NCBI GenBank assembly: GCA_030704615.1
Contig: CM060731.1
Location: 49,104,001-49,168,000 of the forward strand
DNA from: Takakia lepidozioides
Taxonomy: Eukaryota > Streptophyta > Takakiopsida > Takakiales > Takakiaceae
Length of the DNA: 64,000 nucleotides
Reading direction: 5' to 3'
In this document: piece by piece, positions 1-11,000 of the stretch
Numbering within the stretch: the stretch's first letter is position 1
Layout: each line of letters opens with the position of its first letter
The notes under the pieces: model-generated
Seen by the model: only the letters and a program-made list of their open reading frames with translations
The model's database searches: none
Told to the model about the DNA's origin: nothing
Position numbers and translations under genes: made by a program

Positions 1-900
1 AATTTCCAAGTATCGTCGTAGGTACCCCCAGAGGCGGCCTTCGCCAACACCAAACCGCTCCGAAATTTCGCACGTGCGAACCCTAATGCGGCATCCTATT
101 TCCCAGTTCAGTTGCAAACCTTTCCCGCCGAATACCCGAAGAAGACAGAATTGTGAAGTACTGCAGACTGTATTGGTGCAGACTCCATTGGTTCAATCGC
201 GGCAAAAGGGTCAGCTTCATTCCAATGTTAAGGCATGTAAAACCGCGGAATACTCTATACAGGCCAGTATGCGACGTCCTTTTGCAGTGGTATACTGGAT
301 TTCCCGTTGCACGGTCACTTATTTCCATGAGCGGATCTAAAAAACCATGAGCGGACTTGTTACTGACGACATATCTTCGCCGCATTACATGATCTGGAAC
401 GTCCAAAAACGGCAAGGTCAAATAAAAAACTATTATTTTAATACTTGTTTAATCTGCCGCATTTCCAAATTTGGAGGAGTCCGCTCATGAAATCCGCGTA
501 TCTTAGACTTCGGCTCACCGCTCATGCGGCTCATGGCTCATGGCTCATGGTTTCTGCTCATGAAATAGTAAACCTCCCCAAGTACTAGAGGCACGTGTCA
601 CTCCCTCGGCAGTTCTAAGAGAAATGACGGAATGTGCAATGAAAAAAACGTGCATGCCAGATGAGCGCTTCCCAGGAGGTACTCAACATCGAATTCGTAG
701 AATCCAACGGCCCAAAGTACCCCCCACCCAACCAATAGCATCCATCTCCACTTGGACTCAATGACAAGGAATGCAACATCCCATCGCCCACCAAGTCCTG
801 GTGTGGAGAAAAGTGAGGGAGAGAATGGCCTCCAAGGCCTTATAAGCCCCCCCTCCACACTCGGGGCGGACGCTGTCATCATGACTGCGCACGCTAGTAA
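1..900. other. no gene recognised
   Basis: Open frames here are short and overlap on both strands without recognisable motifs. A short run of GGCTCAT-type heptamers lies near 520-560. Nothing else can be supported. Confidence 0.6.
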
Positions 901-904
901 TAGC

Positions 905-982
905 TGCGACCGCCAGCAGGGGTGGTCGCATCTTTTTTTCTTTTCTTTATTATGTGCGACCACCAGCAGGGGGGTGGTCGCA
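905..982. repeat. two tandem hairpins (TGCGACCACC stem)
   Basis: Two copies of an inverted repeat lie 25 bp apart. The first stem pairs TGCGACCGCC (905-914) with GGTGGTCGCA (921-930), with one mismatch. The second pairs TGCGACCACC (955-964) with GGTGGTCGCA (973-982) perfectly. Both loops contain AGCAGG and both are followed by T-rich stretches. A third half-unit (GTGCGACC, about 1004-1011) abuts the start of the DUF7869-like fragment. Function unknown. Confidence 0.7.
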
Positions 983-1009
983 TAATTTTTATTTTTTTTA
1001 ATAGGTGCG

Positions 1010-2185
1010 ACCCATGAGGACATCGACGGGTTCTTCAGCTACCTTTCAAAGAAGCTGAAGGAATGAAGCACCTACATTCTTTCGGATTTGATGAGGTTAT
1101 TTATGACCTCGCAAGATCTACAGTTCATTCCACAGATTATTCAGGAGGTTCCCGACTTCAAGAATTTTGTAAAGGGTTGTATTCTGGATGGAAAGGAGGC
1201 ATTGGTCGGGATTTCGGAGATGCACGTCTTCCGCTTTTTTAAGGATGCAGAGGGCTGGCCTGTCATGAAGTACAAGAAGTCCGCTACTGATTCAGATTGG
1301 CTTCCAACAAACAATAGCGTGAAGATGTGGAAGTCCGCTACTGACGGGACTCTCAAGCTCCCTGAATGAGACCTAGACACCGTTCCAAGGAGACCTATCT
1401 GGGGAGTCAGGGACGACTCCTCCGAAAAACAGTCATTCATTAAGAATGGAATAAAAAAATACAGGGATTTTTGGACGAAAGGAATGATACTTGACGATCA
1501 TTACAGAGGTCGAATGGAACAATACGACCAGTACTGGGGAAACATTCTCGCCGAGCTGGATAAGCCAATTCCAGAAGCTCCCGAGCGTATTCATCTGCTT
1601 GAGGGATTCTGGCCGAAAATAAATTGGTCCAAGAATCATCTCAGAGATGGAATCCATCCACATATAGTGCCAGATGTGGAAGAAGAGGATGAAATCCTAA
1701 AACCTTACTATGGCCCGAGGTGTGAGCGACCAAGAATATCCTTGAATCCGTTCAATGATATTGAGAAATGGTTTTTTGTGCTCGTTCGCCCTCATGACCC
1801 AAGTACGTGCCCGGTCTAGATGGGGGTGGCAATATCTGACGTGATCCGCGAAAGGGAGGATCCTAATTTTAAGAGGCGAAGGTGGAGTGGTGGAGACCGA
1901 AAAACGATGGTAACCCAACAGACTTGGAAAGGTACAGGGACTGTTGGTCAAAATTTTCGGAGTATAACTCGTCAGATCCTCCTCAATGGATCCATGTGAA
2001 CAATGTTGTGTGGACAATGCCTCCACGAAAAAATTAAATAGCACTAAGAGAATTACTGCCGCCGAAGCAGTGAAGGCGCGTGCTAATTTGGAGAGGCTAT
2101 TCGTCAGTCAGAAAGCGAGTCGTGCGAGCGAGTTCCAGACCAAGGACATATTGTTGAGGTCAACTCCAGTACTTCGATTTAAGAT
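1010..2185 (+). pseudogene. DUF7869-like protein, broken C-terminal part
   Basis: A protein-like stretch can be followed through at least three frames with stops between them. It opens with THEDIDGFFSYLSKKLKE (1010-1063) and continues with FIPQIIQEVPDFKNFVKG. A block HVFRF-x9-VMKYKK follows (about 1222-1278) with a W-x-P motif just after it. Next come a separate frame at 1484-1819 and a third with WIHVNNVVW near 1990-2020. The HEDID motif followed by an F-R-F ... M-x-Y-K ... W-x-P pattern resembles my recollection of DUF7869 proteins, a transposon-associated family; I could not search for it. Only the C-terminal part is present. The 5' side is replaced by the hairpin repeats, and there is an in-frame TGA right after the first block. 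I infer a dead fragment. Confidence 0.5.
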
Positions 2186-2189
2186 ATAA

Positions 2190-2975
2190 AATTTTTCTTC
2201 TCTTATGGCCCTTCTTGTTTGCGTTGGGGGATCCTTTTTGTTATCTTCTTATGTCGCACTGAACCTCGAATGTCCAGTGGACATTCTCGTCCTTTGTTTC
2301 TGGTGTGTTGGATTCTGGCCTGCTGTACGTTCTGGTCAACAAAGAAAATCCTGTGGGGGAGTTTCGCCTACATAACATATAGATCACAAGAACAAAAATG
2401 GCGGGCACAACCACTGGAGTCTTCAAATTTGGTCAAAGTGGTTTTTAACAATGAAAGAAAATAGCCCATTTCCAGTCATTCTCTGAAACATTGGACTTGC
2501 TTTTTGTATAACCAATTCTCCCACTGAAGTCTCCCACTAGGATGAGCCTTACTCAATCGTTGTTGACATACTTTTCAATTTGCCAGTCCTGAAGTTTTTT
2601 CTCTAAGGTTTTCCTCCATTTTCCCTCTAAGCTCTACGACTTTTCTGCACCAAATTTTCATTTCATTTCATTTTCATACTTCTCATTTTTGGCCCTGGTT
2701 TAAGAGGGAATTTCACATGTCCTTTTCCATTGTTCAAATTTTAAGCAATTTTCATTTCTCTTAGTTTTTATTTGGTGGTCTGACTTTTTATCTTCTCTCA
2801 TGTTTTCTTCAGATCCATTTTCTCCCATGAGATCCAGGCGCTTCCCAAAAGTCGTTATATAACGCCATTTTCTTTCCAAATCTCATAGGGTGTATTTATT
2901 TTTATTTTTTTTTGGGCAATTTAGGATTTAGGATTGACATACATTTTTTTCAGTACCTTGCTTTTTATGTTAGCA
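2190..2975. other. T-rich non-coding DNA
   Basis: T-rich sequence with no frame of interest. I see no repeat structure before the telomere-like array begins. Confidence 0.5.
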
Positions 2976-4640
2976 TTACCCCTAACCCTTACCCTTTTCT
3001 GCAAATGGCCCATGAACTATTCATACCATAACCATAGCCATAACCATAACCATTATGGTTATTGAAATGTCTCCTCCCTTCACATTTGCGCTTCTTTTTT
3101 CCTTTGTTTTGGATTGATATGCATTTAGGCATGTTACAGTTTGCTTTCTATGTTACATCTTAATACCAGGTTCCAACAATGAGTCTTTCATTTAAATACT
3201 TGTCCATAATATTAGGTTATTCATTTTTCTTTTGCTTACTAGTACCCTACTAACAACACTAAGTTCTAGCGAAGTCTGGAGTTTTCCATAAGTGTTTGTC
3301 TATTTTGTAACTTAAACAAAAACCCTAAACCCTTACTCTAAACCCTTAACATTTACCCTTAACCCAATACCCCAGAACCCTTTCCCTTCCATTTGCAAAT
3401 GGGAATCAACTATCCATACCATAACCATAACCATTTTGGTTATCCAAATCTCTTCAATGTATCCAAATTTCCATTTTGTACCCTACTAACACACACTAAG
3501 TTGTAGCGAGTGCGAGTCTTCCGGCATGTATGCTCACCATTTCTGCCTTCAACCCAAGCCCTAAACCCTCGTCGAAAACCAGAAGCAAAACCCTACGCCA
3601 TTGTTACGTCTAAACCCTTACCCTTCCTTTGCAAATGGGAATGAAGTATCTATACCATAACCATAACTATTATGGTTATTCAAATATCTTCGCCCTTCAC
3701 CTTGTGCAAGGTTTTGCCTTTGGTTTGGATTAATATGCACTTACCTTTTTTTTATCGAACTTTGTTTTCTATGTATCTCAATACCAGGTTCCAAGGACGA
3801 GTCTTTCATTTAAATACTTGTCCGATACAATGACTACACTTCCAGAATATTAGGTTCTTCATTTTTATTTTGCTTACTACCTTACTAACAACACTAAGTT
3901 GTAGCGAGTGCGAGTCTTCCGGCATGTATGCTTACCATTTCTGCCTTCAACCCAAACCCTAAACCCTCATCGGGAACCCTAAACAAAACCCTACGCCATT
4001 GTTACATCTAAACCCTTACCCTTCCCCTGCAAATGTGAATGAAGTATCCATACCATAACCATATGTATCTTAATACAGATTCCAAGGACAAATCCTCAAT
4101 GTAAATACTTCTCCGGCCCAATGACTCTTCCATAATATTTGTTTCTTCATTTTTTTTATAAATTTTTTTATCTTACTAACACACACCAAGTTCTAGCGAC
4201 TGTGAGTCTTCCATATTTGTTTGTCCAATAGTGTTCTTAAACCCAAACTGAAAACCCTACCTTTACCATCACCCCTAAACCATTAATCTTACCATAAACC
4301 AATAACTTTAGTGTACTACCCTAGTTACACTCCAAACCTTATTGTACTACCATGTTACATCTTCTCAATGTTTCATGCTCTTTTAATATTTTCTTTTGTT
4401 GGATAAGGTATGACAGAATGATTACAGGGATATCAAATTCCTCAACCATTTCTTAATTCTACCGAGTATGAGTCCATCATATTTGTTTGTCCTTTTGTAC
4501 CCTAAATCCAAACCCTAAACCCTTACCCTTACTGTAAACCCAAACCTTATTACACTTCTCTCTAGTTACACCCCAAACCTTATTGTACTACCCTAATACC
4601 TCTTCCAAATGTTTCATGCTATTCTAATATTTTACTGCCC
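2976..4640. repeat. degenerate tandem array with telomere-like motifs
   Basis: A unit of very roughly 300-400 bp recurs about five times with decay. Each unit carries a CCCTAAA/CCCTTA-rich block, then a short dyad CCATAACCATAACCATTATGGTTAT (near 3035-3062, 3410-3442, 3650-3682 and partly 4050). After the dyad come ATACCAGGTTCCAA and ACTAACAACACTAAGTTGTAGCGAGTGCGAGTCTTCC-type blocks (near 3242, 3487, 3888 and 4172). CCCTAAA is the usual plant telomere repeat (C-rich strand). Here it is interspersed, not a pure run, so this looks like a subtelomere-type or satellite-like relic inside the chromosome. Confidence 0.6.
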
Positions 4641-5687
4641 TTGTCACATCCAAAACATGATTCATTCCGATGGCGTGGTATGTGAACATTGTGCTTGATA
4701 TGAAGATTCAATCAATAAAATTACTAGCAAGTTGTATCGAGTATGGTAGAGTAGGAGTCTGGCCCATGTTCGTTGCGACCCATTTGTTTATCGTGATCAT
4801 GCAATGGAATATTCCTTTATTCGACTTCCAAGTGGACGTTCAATGAATTGTTCAATACTGCTACTTCACATTGAGCACTTAATGTCAAATGGACCTCTTA
4901 TATGACACATTTTGAAACAAGTATGACATCACTTGAAATTTCACAAAGTTCAATCACACATTACACCGTGATATTATTAATATTTCAATTAATTTTAATA
5001 CAAATATATATTAAGTTTAGTCCGGATTTAAGCCAAAAGTCCAGAATTAATTAAAGTAGCGTTTCTTGTATAACATTCATCCACTTTCATTCATGAATGA
5101 ATGATATTTCATCCATATTCATCCACAACTTTCCATCTACATTCATCCATATTCGTAGCGTCTCATCCACATTGGCTCTCCTTCATCTTCATTAATTCAT
5201 CCACAACCATTCTAGACAGATGACAACAACGTACAATACCACATTAGCAGGACATTAATTCATCTGATGACCATTGTAGACTGATGACCTGGACATTAAT
5301 TCATCCACAACCATAGAAGTGTCCACAAACACTATCATTCAGCAACATTCACCAACATTCAGCTCTCTTCTGCACTTCGCCTCGTCGCCCACACATGGTT
5401 GAATATGTGCCGAATGCGCAAGTCCGCGGTTATAGGTCCCCTTTTGCCTGTTGGGCCCGCGGTTATAGGCCCGTGCCTACGAATATGACGTGGCTTGGCG
5501 TGACGTGGCGTCATACCTGTGAGCCAATGTGGCAGGAACTGCTGACGTGGCTGGGCTCACGCGCTCATGCTCACGCGGAAGCATCCCCCTTCTCGAAAGG
5601 CGTCAGACCAGGTAGTGTACTAGTACCTATGCGGTTCAGTGTGTACACGACATTAACGACTGTTTCGCCCCAAAATCGCAGATGAAT
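4641..5687. other. non-coding; ATTCATCCA-rich stretch
   Basis: No gene seen. From about 5080 to 5345 the sequence is dominated by irregular ATTCATCCA(C/T)-type repeats. A related ATTCATC-rich stretch occurs near 16540-16600. Confidence 0.5.
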
Positions 5688-6323
5688 ATCCGTAGAATAT
5701 ATCATGCTTCTTGCTGCCTCCACTACAATTCTGTTCTCCCTCTCAGCGGATCCATTCTACTCCGGTGTGTTGGGGCAGGTGAGCTGTACTTCGATGTTCT
5801 TGTCTTCCAAGAACTTGTTCACGGCCTTGCATGTGAACTTACCACCATAGTCGGATCGTAGTACTCATATGGCGACGACATTTGTATCGGCTATGCTAGT
5901 ATCTCCTAGATGCGCTAGCTGACTCTTTATGACTTCGACTTTACTGATGAACGTTGCTATGCTGTCACCTTCTCGAACTTGCATCGGATAAAACCTGACC
6001 TGCAGGTCATGGATATTATCGTTTGCTCACTGATCGTGAACTGTCTTGATCAGATCCCAGATAGCTTTGGACGAGGTGCAACCACTGATCATATCAAGAA
6101 TGGATTCATCGATGGCTGAGCAAAGTAGTGATATGCCCTGACCGTCTTTCTTAATCCACTTGTTTCTCTGGGCGACTTGCACTGCTGGGGGTTTTGGCAC
6201 TATGCCGTCTACGACTCCCATGAGCTCTCTCCCTAGAAATAAGGCTCTCATTTGGAAACCCCATATGTGGAACTTCTGACCATTGAACTTCTTGATGGTG
6301 GCAATTTTGCGGCTAGAATCCAT
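5688..6323 (-). pseudogene. Ty1/copia deletion derivative: gag joined to integrase
   Basis: Reading on the minus strand from 6323, a copia-type Gag N-terminus starts MDSSRKIATIKKFNGQKF and includes FQMRALFLGRELMGVVDG and SSKAIWDLI. The same Gag family is found at 44.2-45.1 kb. After about 130 codons the sequence jumps straight into an integrase core (about 5862-5690): RSDYGGKF, then NTPE-stop-NGSAERENR, the conserved end of the DDE domain. The stop is TAG where Q (CAG) is usual. Protease, reverse transcriptase and RNase H are absent, so an internal deletion has fused gag to integrase. Not functional. Confidence 0.8.
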
Positions 6324-6800
6324 GGCTGGAATTCACTGTACCACAAGCTAAGACTTTACTGTTCAAAAAGTTGACAAAGATATGACGTTTTTTCTGATGA
6401 CTAGCGCAGACAAAGAAACGTGAGAAATAAGGCCCATAACATATATAGGGCGTTGGGCGTCGCAAACCCCCGCATTTGTAGTAGTGTATTAAAAGCAATT
6501 TCAATACCCACTGACAACTACCAAGTATGCACGCACTTGGAAGGATTTTTAATACACAGAACAAGGGTACTTGAAACACCCAACAACATGTATATAAATG
6601 CAACAAGGATCACTGATCCTTACAAGGTCCTTAGGCAAGGACGTGTACTCTTCTACGGCTAGGAGAGGCATACTACGCTCACTCAGTCCGCTTCTGAAGC
6701 TCAGCTAGCCACAGGACCAGACTACGTCACTAGCCTTAGCGCTACAGGAACTGGGTGGGAGTCTCGCTGTCATGATGGGTTTCTGTAGCCGCCCTGATTC
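6324..6800 (-). other. probable leader and 5' LTR of the copia relic
   Basis: This sequence lies immediately upstream (minus strand) of the gag start. It contains GTTATGGGCC (plus 6431-6440), a 10-base match to the initiator-tRNA anticodon-arm primer site seen intact in the related element at 45427-45440. An LTR would then run from about 6441 toward 6790. I cannot define its outer end, and there is no second LTR to compare. Confidence 0.35.
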
Positions 6801-6829
6801 AAACTAAGCTTGGCTGTCCTGCGGGGGTG

Positions 6830-7690
6830 GGTGCAGGCACTTCATGCCGTATAGCTGCTGTAGCTATTTTTGATATGTACTCGGGTTTGCGGACTCTTCC
6901 ATGCATGTATACCTGAGATAATGGTGATGTATACTGTTTTTCATGCAAAGCTTCAGAAGGTTTTGAATGTGAAGAAGCTTCTGCCAGTCCACCGATCATA
7001 TCCGTACGTCCCAAATCTTGAAGCCTTGAAATAGAGGAAGATGCCTTGTAGAAAATACGTGATATATCCACAATTTCTAGCTCCTGTGGCGAAACCATTG
7101 ATTTCCAAATTGATTGCAGATGATGGAAATCCATGCTACTATTTTTGCACCCTGCAGTACTAGGATAAAACTGTCCAGATCACAACATATGAAAAAGGAC
7201 AGCTGGAAGAGGTGTTGCAATCTGACTACGCATCTTGTGTTTCTGCCACATTTGTGCACGCTCCAAAATATTCTAATGCAACAAACAAACCCTGTTTTTT
7301 GATGCAGAAGCTTCATATTTTATGTACTCATCCATATCCTGTTGCATCTGATCAGCAGTAACGCCCTTATGCACAACCGAAAGTGAGGTTCATCGATATC
7401 TTTCATACAATATCCAACCACAACTCAACAACTTGCAGTGGACGACATGACCAGGTGGCATCAACTCTGGATCTAACCATCCCAATTTTTTTAATCTGTT
7501 TGTGAAGCATTTGAATGCTGGAAGTGTATACCTAACAAACCATCTGTATGTGTAGGTGCAAGAGAGTGCCACTTTTTTCTCAAACCCGCCACACAGCTAT
7601 CATATATGAATTGTTACATTTTTCCCAAACAGTCTTGATCAATATCTCCTCCTCCAATGTTGATCGTGACACTGGCTTACAATTTTTTTT
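6830..7690 (-). pseudogene. unrecognised multi-exon gene or gene remnant
   Basis: On the minus strand several consecutive stretches look like exons: STLEEEILIKTVWEKC (near 7690-7570), SSIQMLHKQIKKIGMVRS and RPLQVVELWLDIV (7530-7400), VVHKGVTADQMQQDMDEY (7380-7310), ERAQMWQKHKMRSQIATP (7275-7190), and ELEIVDISRIFYKASSS through RVRKPEYISKIATAA (7085-6830). Plausible AG acceptors occur, for example before the second block, but I cannot join all blocks in one frame. I do not recognise the family. It could be a real gene fragment captured by duplication. Confidence 0.35.
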
Positions 7691-7699
7691 GCTTTGGCT

Positions 7700-8036
7700 T
7701 CCTGCTTTGATCTCTTATTTTTGGTTTCACCCGTTATTGCTTCGAAGCATTCTCTTCACCTTTCCCCTCATCCTGAGTAGGTCCCCTCTTCCTTTTTCAG
7801 ATTCCCCATGATCCGTGTAAAAGAGATGGCGGTGGCCGTGACGGTGCCTGTGCCACGGAAGACTTCTCGAAGTGTAGAGGTGACGGCTGCTCGGTCCCAC
7901 TAGGACCATCCATGAATTAATCTTCCCATTAATGGGTCCGGTGTCTAGTTTTGCACACCCTCTTCTCGGTGGGCCGTTTCTAATTCCTGGACCGTCGTCC
8001 AATCTTCACAAACCTGGGGCCTTATTGATGCCCCTA
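7700..8036. other. no feature recognised
   Basis: Intervening sequence up to the left end of the MED15 segmental duplication. A basic, open minus-strand stretch near 7700-7790 may be a further decayed piece of the unrecognised gene to its left. Confidence 0.4.
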
Positions 8037-11000
8037 CGTGTAAGAGTGTAGACACGAGATTTGACCTATTTTGTCCCGAGAGAAGACACCAAAAATTCGT
8101 GTTTATTGGCCTTTCATTTGGGGACGAATTTCGGAAGAAGATTTTGAAGCGGATGTAAAGGAAGGGGGAAACCTTGCCCTTGCTTTGGTGGTGGTTAGAG
8201 TGGATAGCGACTAGTTCCTTGGGTTTCTGGTCCTGCAAGCAACGAAGGGATAAATGTAGAAAGTTTCGGTGTTTTGAACTGAAGGGAACAAGATTGACCT
8301 TATTGGAAAAGCATAGTGTGCAGAAGTGATGCTTTCTAAATTCTAACCTGGACATGACCAGTAAGATATGTTAACCCTTAAGTTCCCAAGCGACCTGAAT
8401 CGGGTCACTTTGAATTTGCAGTTCGACCTAATTTTTGCAGATCTAATCTGATGGGGCCCACTCCTGAAGCTTTAATGACAAGGGATTTGTCTCGAGTATG
8501 ATGCAAAAAAAAAAAAAAAAAAAAAAAACATAAGTTTCGACCTACAAAAAATATCTTAGATCTCTCATTTACGTTTTGGGGCCTGAAAAGGGCTTGTTGA
8601 CCACTGACGTGGCAGGTAAACAAGCCCAAAACTGATTGTACTCCAAAGGCCATTTTTGGCAGAAAAATTAGCAATTTTGGAAAAAACACTTCACCTTGTG
8701 GTGTGTGAGCATTACATACACACATCCACCATTGGCTTTTATAAATTTGTAGAAAAAAAAGTACTTCATTTGGAGGCACATATTCTCTTGTCAATTTTGA
8801 GATTTCAACCCCCATGTAATTGCATGCATAGCAAGCATAAGTGAAAAAATCAGTTGGACCTGCAATTTAGTGGGGTCATAGCCACTCCACTATTGATTTG
8901 GAAATGGTGGGTCTTGGGGCAAGCAAAATTGGTTTTGATTTGGTCAAACCAATTTCTTTCTCACTTTTTATTTGGGACCTGATATTTGAGGTATAATCTC
9001 ACAATTTCCACGGTGGACTTGGCTCATTTTTTGGTATGTCATGCATAAATGAGCTGGGCTATTGCTATAAGGCTGGAATCTCTGGATGATTTTTGGTAGG
9101 TTTCTAGGGGCAATTTACTGCAGTTGGGTACCCAAAATTGGTAAAAAGTCAACAAAGGGCTTGGGAACTTAAGGGTTAATGTACTATGCTATTTACGGTT
9201 TTGCTGGCTATGCAAATTGGGATTACATAGTGCATGTTGTGGAGGGGATCGATCCAGAGATGGTGTATGGCTTGGTTTCCTTGGTTGTTCGTGCGGAATT
9301 CATGTTTTGATTTCCATATGGACACTACAGCGGCAACGCTGTTGAAGGGCAACACGGGTATGGAGGAATTGCTCGGATCGGGGCCTGCGCTGACCGCAGA
9401 GCAGCCCATCCAAAAACGTGGCAAGCAACCAATATAATAAAATAGGTATCGAGTCATTTCTGTCGGTATCAGGTCAACCAGGACTACACGTGTCGGTAGC
9501 ATTCGTCGGTCTCCTCGCCGACACTCGGACGTTCTCTCTTCTTCCACTCCTGCATCTCTAAGTTAAGTACATTATGTCTTCCTCGCTCGAGGAAGGATCC
9601 TTCCGGCGGACGCTTGGACTGCAAGCTCATGGATTCCCTTTCGTAACTCGTTTTTCACTTCGAATGTGCGAGAGTGTGGAGTGTGGATTGACAGGAAAGC
9701 CATAGGCATTAGTGCTCTACCACACTGTCATTTCGGCAACGATGGATAATTCTTGGCGGTCGTCACTGGCGGATGATTCTCGGCAGAAGATTGTGAAGCG
9801 GATGTGAGTTTTTCGAGAAATATCCCCCGTTGCTTGAATCTTGTGAGAGCGGATAGCGACTTGTTGTTTGGATTTTTGGTCCTGCAACCAACGAAGGGAT
9901 AATCATAGAATATTGAACAGAGTTTCTGTGTTGCAACTGAAAACGGAATTGACCTGATAGGTCATTGGGTTCTCGAAAAGCATAGAGGGCAGAACTGATG
10001 GTTTCCAAATGCTGGTAGGGTTAGGTTCTTCACGGGTTTCAGATTCGAAACCCTATTGTAAAGATATTAATGCTACTGCATGTCAATCGCTGGATGTACA
10101 AATTGGGATTATAGAGTGTGTTGTGGTGGTCATCCAGTCTTTGCCGGTGGAGGAATACACCCTCGGGTCTTCAGATGCTATGCCTTGGTTTCTGTGGTTG
10201 CTGGTGAATAATTCATGTTTTGATTTTCTGTCTGTTCAGAATGGACACCCTACAGCGGCACATGCCAGTGACAGGGCAAGACGGTGTGGATGAGTTGCTT
10301 AAAATTGCTTGGCGCTTTGAGGAAAAAATCTACCAGGCTGCCACTGACCAGGTCAGCTGCCATTTGTGGGTATAGGCTAGGAAGAATCTGAACCGGGCAT
10401 AGATGACAACACATGCTACTGGAGAGTATGAAGAGATCTTTTATTGTAGGGGTTGGCAAGTGTTCAGTGTATGATGTGATGGGATAATCTTCTCTAAGTT
10501 GTGTGATTTTCTTTTGGTCAATAATGTGAATACTGTTGGGCGGTTGTGAATTTTGGTGCCTTGCAGCGAGACTACCTTCGGAAAATCTCATTAAAGATGC
10601 TATCACTGGAGGTCAAGGCAAATGGTCCCCTCCAAGGCAGGCCTGGTGCACCTGGTCAGGGTGCCATGAAGCAAGACCCAGGTCAGCAGATGTGTTTTAC
10701 GATGAGATAGGGGAGAGGGGAGGGACAGAGAGTTGTAATGCTTGCTTGACCTGGTAAGTGGCAGTGCAACCTTAGCATTTATTTATAAAGAGACTGACAA
10801 AGAAAATCAGCATGTATGTGTTGCAGTGGCGCCATCTGTCTGACTAGAGGTCAGGTGTAGAGATCTCTGAGAATCTGGAATTGATGCTTTTGCTTTGACA
10901 TGCAATAGTACTGTCTCGAATTCCAAAGATCCGAAGCCTGAATTTGTTTCCTGATATTTGTTCTTTTGAGACTGATGCCTTGGCCTTCATACACACGTGG

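Noticed and set aside
598-1023. 141-residue minus-strand open frame
   Set aside because: Low-complexity and basic, spans the hairpin repeats, shows no domain-like pattern and overlaps the DUF7869-like fragment.
3300-4030. True interstitial telomere
   Set aside because: CCCTAAA motifs are scattered among unique sequence and never form a long pure run, so I call it a degenerate array only.
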